Of a stretch of 51,264 nt of DNA, positions 46,541-51,264 are shown one piece after another. This DNA is from Sphingomonas sp. Leaf22. GTDB taxonomy: Bacteria; Pseudomonadota; Alphaproteobacteria; Sphingomonadales; Sphingomonadaceae. The stretch covers positions 1 through 51,264 of the forward strand of contig NZ_LMKP01000017.1 of NCBI RefSeq assembly GCF_001421715.1. The letters are read 5' to 3'. The notes beneath the pieces were generated by a model that worked only from the letters and a program-made list of their open reading frames with translations, searched no databases and was not told the DNA's origin. How positions within the stretch are numbered: position 1 is the stretch's first letter; each line of letters begins with the position of its first letter. The translations under genes were made by a program, and so were the position numbers.

Positions 46541-46556
46541 ATATGTTGTATCATAT
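46541..46556. promoter_or_regulatory. Zur-like palindrome in the divergent promoter region of the IclR and TonB receptor genes
   Basis: ATATGTTGTATCATAT, with perfect ATATG/CATAT arms, flanked as GATATGTTGTATCATATTAC. The left half resembles proteobacterial Zur boxes (GAAATGTTATA...). It lies 43 bases before the receptor ATG. An overlapping TGATA/TATCA pair (46539-46553) would suit a different dimeric regulator, for example IclR type. Confidence 0.45.
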
Positions 46557-46598
46557 TACGGTAGCGCGACGGATCATCGTACTTCGGAGTCGTATCAA

Positions 46599-48677
46599 AT
46601 GGTCCGTGCCGCCCTGTGGCTGTCGAGCGCCGCCCTGTTCCTTCCCGCCGCCGCCTTCGCCCAGACTGCCGCCGCACCGGCGACCGGCGACGACTATCAC
46701 CGCGATGCGCCGCCCGAGATCATCGTCACCGCCCCCTATGCCCGCACCCAGGCCGACATCCTGTCGGGCACCAGTGTCCTGAGCGGCGAGGAACTGACCC
46801 GCGAACTGCGCCCGACCATCGGCGAGACGCTGGCGCGGCAGCCCGGCGTGTCGGCGACCAGCTTCGGCCCCAACGCCTCGCGTCCGGTGCTGCGCGGGCT
46901 TCAGGGCGAGCGGGTGCGCGTGCTGACCGACGGGATCGGCAGCTTCGACGTGTCGAATACCTCGGTCGACCATGCCGTCGCGATCAACCCGCTGACCGCC
47001 GACCGGATCGAAGTGCTGCGTGGGCCCTCGGCGCTGCTGTTCGGATCGTCGGCGATCGGCGGCGTGGTCAACGTCATCGACAGCCGCATTCCGCGCCGCG
47101 TGCCTACCGAACCCGTCCATGTCGACGCGCTCGCCACCTATGGCTCGGCCGCGAACGAGCGGAGCGGATCGGCGGCGGTCGACGTGCCGGTCACCGACAA
47201 GGTCGTGTTCCACCTCGACGGCACCTATGGCAAGACCGACGACCTCGACACCGGCGGGTATATCCTGTCGCAGCCGCTGCGCCGGCAGGCCGCCGCCAGC
47301 ACCGATCCCGACGTCCGTTCGCTGGCCGACCTGCGGGGCAAGCTGCCCAATTCGCAGTCGGAAATGTGGGAAGTCGCCGGCGGTGCCGCGATCGTCACCG
47401 ACACCGGCAATCTCGGTTTTTCGGTCAACCATCTCGACAACCGCTACGGGGTGCCGATCCGCTATTCGCTGAACGGCGGCGAAGCGGAGGAAGTGACGCT
47501 GCATGTCCAGCAGACCCGCGCCGACATGCGTGCCGAGGTCGATACCGGCGGCGGCCTGCTCGAAAAGATCCGCCTGCGCGCGGGCTTCGCCGATTACCGC
47601 CATGACGAGATCGAGGATACCGGCGAAATCGGCACCAGCTTCTTCAACCGGGGGATCGAGGCACGGGTGGAACTGGTGCAGGCGGCGCGCGGCGGGTGGC
47701 GCGGGGCGGTGGGCGGACAGATGTTCCTCCGCGACCTGAACATCGTCGGCGACGAAAAATTCCTGCCCAAGAGCGAGACGCAGCAATTCGGCCTCTTCAC
47801 GCTTCAGTCGTTCGATCTGGGCGCGTTCCGTGCCGAAGCGGGCGGGCGGTATGAATATACCACCGCGCGCGCCGCGGCCGACGCGCTGCTCGGCAACGAC
47901 GATATCCGTCGCAGCTTCGACAGCTTTTCCGGATCGCTGGGCGGCAGCGTCGCGCTGGCCGACCATGTCCGCATCGGCATCAACGCCAGCCACACCGAAC
48001 GCGCGCCATCGGCCGAGGAACTGTTCGCCAACGGGCCGCATGCCGGCACGCAGGCGTTCGAGGTCGGCAACCCCGGTTTTGCCAAGGAAATCAGTGACGG
48101 GCTGGAAGCGACGCTGAAGGGGTCGGGCGACGGCTACAGCTTCGGCCTGTCGGCGTATCACAACTGGTTCCGCAACTTCATCTACGAGAACCCGACCGGT
48201 GCCGAGCAGGACGACCTGCCGGTGTTCCAGTACCAGCAGGCCGATGCCCGGCTATGGGGGTTCGAGGCGGAGGCGTCGGCACGACTGGCGAAGATCGGCG
48301 AGACCGCGATCAACCTCGACGGTCTGGCCGACTATACCCGCGCCACGATCGTCGATCGCGGCCCCGCCCCGCGCATCCCGCCGCTGCGCGTGCTCGGCGG
48401 GATCGAGGCGCAGGGCCGGCTGGTGCAGGTGCGCGGCGAGGTCGAGCATGTGACCCGCCAGGACCGCGTCGCCGATCTGGAAACGACGACCCCGGCCTAT
48501 ACGATGGTCAACGCCTCGGTCTCGCTGCGCCCCTTCGGCCGCGACAGCAAGACGACGCTGATGGTGTCGGCGAACAACCTGTTCGACGTCGAGGCGCGCC
48601 GCCATGCGAGCTTCCTCAAGGACTTCGCCCCGCTGGCCGGGCGCGATGTCCGGGTGACGGCGCGGCTGGCGCTGTAA
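46599..48677 (+). CDS. TonB-dependent outer membrane receptor, ZnuD-like
   Basis: 692 residues. Signal peptide to about residue 21. The plug domain contains EIIVTAPYARTQADILSGTS, ARQPGVSATSFGPNASRPVL and IEVLRGPSALLFGSSAIGGV. The barrel ends in VTARLAL. The text RAPSAEELFANGPHAGTQAF near residue 470 is the pattern I associate with zinc receptors of the ZnuD group, where a histidine-rich loop is often found; I see no such loop here. It may import zinc or another metal complex; a sugar role linked to the fuconate gene is the alternative. A family D repeat follows. Confidence 0.88.
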   Translation: MVRAALWLSSAALFLPAAAFAQTAAAPATGDDYHRDAPPEIIVTAPYARTQADILSGTSVLSGEELTRELRPTIGETLARQPGVSATSFGPNASRPVLRGLQGERVRVLTDGIGSFDVSNTSVDHAVAINPLTADRIEVLRGPSALLFGSSAIGGVVNVIDSRIPRRVPTEPVHVDALATYGSAANERSGSAAVDVPVTDKVVFHLDGTYGKTDDLDTGGYILSQPLRRQAAASTDPDVRSLADLRGKLPNSQSEMWEVAGGAAIVTDTGNLGFSVNHLDNRYGVPIRYSLNGGEAEEVTLHVQQTRADMRAEVDTGGGLLEKIRLRAGFADYRHDEIEDTGEIGTSFFNRGIEARVELVQAARGGWRGAVGGQMFLRDLNIVGDEKFLPKSETQQFGLFTLQSFDLGAFRAEAGGRYEYTTARAAADALLGNDDIRRSFDSFSGSLGGSVALADHVRIGINASHTERAPSAEELFANGPHAGTQAFEVGNPGFAKEISDGLEATLKGSGDGYSFGLSAYHNWFRNFIYENPTGAEQDDLPVFQYQQADARLWGFEAEASARLAKIGETAINLDGLADYTRATIVDRGPAPRIPPLRVLGGIEAQGRLVQVRGEVEHVTRQDRVADLETTTPAYTMVNASVSLRPFGRDSKTTLMVSANNLFDVEARRHASFLKDFAPLAGRDVRVTARLAL

Positions 48678-48717
48678 CCGCGGTTGCGGGGGAGGCCCTC
48701 GCGGCGCACATACCCCG

Positions 48718-48797
48718 TCGTCCCCGCGAAGGCGGGAATGACGAAGGGGGTCATCGTCTCGCTCCTCCCGTCATCCCGGCCTGCGCCGGGATGACGG
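48718..48797. repeat. Family D inverted repeat, copy 2
   Basis: CGTCGTCCCCGCGAAGGCGG with GGAATGACG on the left, and GTCATCCCGGCCTGCGCCGG with GATGACGG on the right. It lies 40 bases after the receptor stop and 29 bases before the priA start. Confidence 0.78.
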
Positions 48798-48826
48798 GAG
48801 GAACCGACCACCCTATCTACCCGTCC

Positions 48827-50992
48827 ATGTCCCGCGCCCGCGTCCTCCTGCTCAATGCCGCACTCGGGCCGCTCGACTACCGGGTGCCGCATGGCATGAC
48901 CGTCGAGCCGGGCTCGATCGTCACCGCCCCGCTCGGCCCCCGCCAGTTGCTGGGCGTGGTGTGGGATGCCGAGCGGCTGGCGACCGAGGAAGTCGGCGAC
49001 AATCGCCTGCGGCCGCTCCTCGCCGTTGCCGACGTGCCGCCGATCGCCGCGCCCTTGCGCCGGCTGGTCGAATGGACGGCGGGCTATTATCTGGCGGCAC
49101 CCGCATCGGTGCTGCGCATGTGCCTCGCCTCGAATTCCGCGCTGGAGGGGGCGAAGCTCGCCATCGAATATCGCGCGACCGGCGAAATCCCCGACCGGCT
49201 GACCCCGCAGCGGGCACAGGCGCTGGAGCGGATCGGCGAGCGGCGCGGGCTGGTGCGTGAACTTGCCAGCATCGCCGACGTGTCCGACGCGGTCATCCGC
49301 GGCCTCGTCAAGCTCGGCGCGATCGAGGCGGTGTCGGTCGATATCGACCAGCCCTATGCGACGCCCGATCCCGACCATCACCGCCCCGAACTGTCCGCCG
49401 ACCAGCATGCGGCGGCCGACCGGCTGACCGCGGCGGTCGAGGCCGATGCCTTCCACCCCTTCCTGCTCGACGGCGTCACCGGCTCCGGCAAGACCGAAGT
49501 GTATTTCGAGGGGGTGGCGGCGGCGATCGCGGCGGAGCGACAAGTGCTGGTGCTGCTCCCCGAAATCGCGCTGACCGAACCGTTCCTCAAACGCTTCACC
49601 GCGCGCTTCGGCTGCGAGCCGGTGCCGTGGCATAGCGACCTGCGATCGACGCAGCGCCGCCGGGCGTGGCGGGCCATCGCGTCGGGCCAGGCGAAGGTCG
49701 TGGTCGGCGCGCGATCGGCGTTGTTCCTGCCCTATGCCGATCTCGGGCTGATCGTCGTCGACGAAGCGCACGAAACCAGCTTCAAGCAGGAAGAGGGCGT
49801 GCACTACCACGCCCGCGACGTCGCGGTGATGCGCGGGCTGTTCGAGAAATGCCCGGTGATCCTCGCCAGCGCGACCCCGGCGATCGAGACCCGGCAACAG
49901 GTGGCGCAGGGCCGCTATACCGAGGTGAAGCTGCCCGGCCGCTACGGCAAGGCGCAGTTGCCGACGATCGAGGCGATCGACCTGATCGAACAACCGCCCG
50001 AACGCGGCCGCTGGATCGCAGCACCCTTGGTCAAGGCGATCGACGAGACGCTGTCGCGCGGCGAACAGGCGCTGCTGTTCCTCAACCGGCGCGGCTATGC
50101 CCCGCTGACGCTGTGCCGGTCGTGCGGGCATCGCTTCCAATGCCCCAATTGCACCGCATGGATGGTCGAACACCGGCTGATCCACCGGCTGTCGTGCCAT
50201 CATTGCGGCCATGTCATCCCGACCCCGCGCGCCTGCCCCGAATGCCATGCCGAAGACGCACTGGTCGCCTGCGGCCCCGGCGTCGAGCGGATCGCCGACG
50301 AAGCCTCCGCGCTATGGCCGACCGCCAGGATCGCCATCGTCACCTCCGACACCATCTGGTCCCCGGCCAAGGCGGCGGAGTTCGTCGGGCGGATGGAGGC
50401 GGGCGATATCGATATCGTCGTCGGCACGCAGCTGGTGACGAAAGGCTATCATTTTCCCAACCTCACCTGTGTCGGGGTGATCGACGCCGATCTGGGATTG
50501 CAGGGCGGCGACCTGCGCGCGTCGGAGCGGACCTTTCAACAGATCGCGCAGGTCGCCGGACGCGCCGGGCGCGGGACCAAGCCCGGCCATGTCTATATCC
50601 AGACGACGCAGCCGAACGCCCCGGTGATGCAGGCGCTGATCTCGGGCGATGCCGACAGCTTCTACGCCGCCGAGACCGAAGCGCGCGAGGATGCCGGCGT
50701 GCCGCCCTTCGGCCGCTATGCCGCGATCATCGTGTCGTCGGAGGACAAGGGCGCGGCGGAGACGACCGCGCGCGCGATCGGCCGCGCCGCGCCGCATGTC
50801 GATGGCTGCCACGTCTATGGCCCCGCCCCCGCGCCGCTGGCGATGCTGCGCGGACGGCACCGCTTCCGCCTGCTGGTCCACGCCACCCGCGCACTCGACA
50901 TACAGGACGTGATCCGCGACTGGCTGGACGGGGTCGACTGGAGCGCCAAGGTCCGCGTCGCCGTCGACGTCGATCCGTACAGCTTCGTATAG
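48827..50992 (+). CDS. priA: Primosomal protein N' (replication restart helicase PriA)
   Basis: 721 residues. Restarts stalled replication forks. The N-terminal DNA-binding domain begins RARVLLLNAALGPLDYRVPH. The helicase core has Walker A in LLDGVTGSGKTEVYFEGV, DEAH in LIVVDEAHETSFKQEEGV and ILASATPAIETR (motif III). Eight cysteines in LCRSCGHRFQCPNCTAW and CHHCGHVIPTPRACPEC form the zinc-binding insert. C-terminal motifs include IVVGTQLVTKGYHFPNLTCV and QVAGRAGRG. ATG at 48827 gives the normal N terminus; the longer frame reads through the family D repeat. Confidence 0.96.
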   Translation: MSRARVLLLNAALGPLDYRVPHGMTVEPGSIVTAPLGPRQLLGVVWDAERLATEEVGDNRLRPLLAVADVPPIAAPLRRLVEWTAGYYLAAPASVLRMCLASNSALEGAKLAIEYRATGEIPDRLTPQRAQALERIGERRGLVRELASIADVSDAVIRGLVKLGAIEAVSVDIDQPYATPDPDHHRPELSADQHAAADRLTAAVEADAFHPFLLDGVTGSGKTEVYFEGVAAAIAAERQVLVLLPEIALTEPFLKRFTARFGCEPVPWHSDLRSTQRRRAWRAIASGQAKVVVGARSALFLPYADLGLIVVDEAHETSFKQEEGVHYHARDVAVMRGLFEKCPVILASATPAIETRQQVAQGRYTEVKLPGRYGKAQLPTIEAIDLIEQPPERGRWIAAPLVKAIDETLSRGEQALLFLNRRGYAPLTLCRSCGHRFQCPNCTAWMVEHRLIHRLSCHHCGHVIPTPRACPECHAEDALVACGPGVERIADEASALWPTARIAIVTSDTIWSPAKAAEFVGRMEAGDIDIVVGTQLVTKGYHFPNLTCVGVIDADLGLQGGDLRASERTFQQIAQVAGRAGRGTKPGHVYIQTTQPNAPVMQALISGDADSFYAAETEAREDAGVPPFGRYAAIIVSSEDKGAAETTARAIGRAAPHVDGCHVYGPAPAPLAMLRGRHRFRLLVHATRALDIQDVIRDWLDGVDWSAKVRVAVDVDPYSFV

Positions 50993-51074
50993 GGGGCACC
51001 CTAGCCTTCGAAGAACTACCGTCACCCCGCACTTGATCAAGACGTCTGCGAAAAGTCCTGATTCCTGCCCCCTG

Positions 51075-51158
51075 CCGTACCCCCGCGCAGGCGGGGGTCC
51101 AGAGTTACAAGCGCAAGCCGTTGTTACCCTCGGCTCTGGACCCCCGCCTACGCGGGGA
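51075..51158. repeat. Family C inverted repeat, copy 4
   Basis: CCGTACCCCCGCGCAGGCGG with the inverse CTCTGGACCCCCGCCTACGC. The spacer GCGCAAGCCGTTGTTA matches copy 1 at 32277-32364. A left flank (CACTTGATCAAGACGTCTGC) recurs before copies 1 and 2. It lies 82 bases after priA. Confidence 0.85.
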
Positions 51159-51162
51159 GTGT

Positions 51163-51264
51163 TCACGTCGGACTCTGTAGGCGTTTTCTGGCGAGGAAGA
51201 TGTCGAGGGTGATCTCGAGCATCTGTTGGGTCTTGGAGGCGCGTTTGGTTCGGCGGTTGAAGCG
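51163..51264 (-). CDS. C-terminal end of an unidentified gene, cut by the window edge
   Basis: The frame is open from the right edge to a TGA at 51163-51165, giving 33 basic residues, RFNRRTKRASKTQQMLEITL then DIFLARKRLQSPT. The RFNRR opening and basic helix recall the C termini of some transposases (ISXO2/IS1595 type), but 33 residues are too few for a firm call. It directly abuts family C copy 4. Confidence 0.35.
   Translation of the reverse strand, partial: RFNRRTKRASKTQQMLEITLDIFLARKRLQSPT

Noticed and set aside
48254..48826. priA frame extended upstream through the TonB receptor 3' end
   Set aside because: It is a high-GC shadow frame of the receptor gene and the repeat; the PriA N terminus clearly begins at 48827.

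Overview
The window looks like a chromosomal segment of a Sphingomonadales alphaproteobacterium (Sphingomonas-like). Support comes from the high GC content, the gene order hisS-prfA-prmC-DUF4167, the lgt-MidA-GNAT-pgeF cluster, an acetoacetyl-CoA reductase, and several sphingomonad-type small proteins. This is a judgement from gene content and protein style; no database search was run.

Layout. Bases 1-2477 form the only accessory-looking stretch: a LysR regulator damaged at its N terminus, a decayed serine-recombinase-like fragment, and a DUF3667 membrane protein that seems frameshifted near its start. Bases 2946-7201 (minus strand) hold phaB, hemH and an orphan Tat-exported molybdopterin hydroxylase subunit. 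Bases 7420-10796 (plus) hold lgt, a MidA-type methyltransferase, a GNAT acetyltransferase and pgeF. Bases 10974-19734 (mostly plus) hold a PLP-dependent sulfur-amino-acid enzyme, a tiny zinc ribbon protein, tgt, a small membrane protein, an M16 double-domain peptidase, a SleB-type cell wall hydrolase, gshB and a DedA protein. Bases 19868-24533 (minus) hold DUF4167, prmC, prfA and hisS. Then come tRNA-Gly(TCC), ynfA, tRNA-Tyr(GTA), an M28 peptidase, rlmB, a [2Fe-2S] ferredoxin, an AlkA-type glycosylase, recN, bamD, a mannose-6-phosphate isomerase, a glycine-zipper protein, rarD and small envelope proteins. Bases 37865-43917 are a complete three-gene RND efflux operon. Bases 44099-48677 hold an L-fuconate dehydratase, an IclR regulator and a ZnuD-like TonB receptor, and the window ends with priA and the edge of an unidentified gene.

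Most genes are housekeeping. The notable layer lies between them: at least six families of palindromic or inverted intergenic repeats. Nearly every copy lies within about 0-85 nt 3' of a stop codon. One copy appears to supply the Shine-Dalgarno sequence of the next gene and another encodes the last residues of an efflux protein. Other points of interest are a low-GC, divergent 3' third of hisS, a Zur-like palindrome before the ZnuD-like receptor, and a palindromic operator candidate before the fuconate dehydratase.

I did not find a clearly new multi-gene system such as a defence island, CRISPR array, prophage or biosynthetic cluster. Functional calls rest on recognised motifs and family knowledge; positions of starts are argued from Shine-Dalgarno sites and overlaps where visible.
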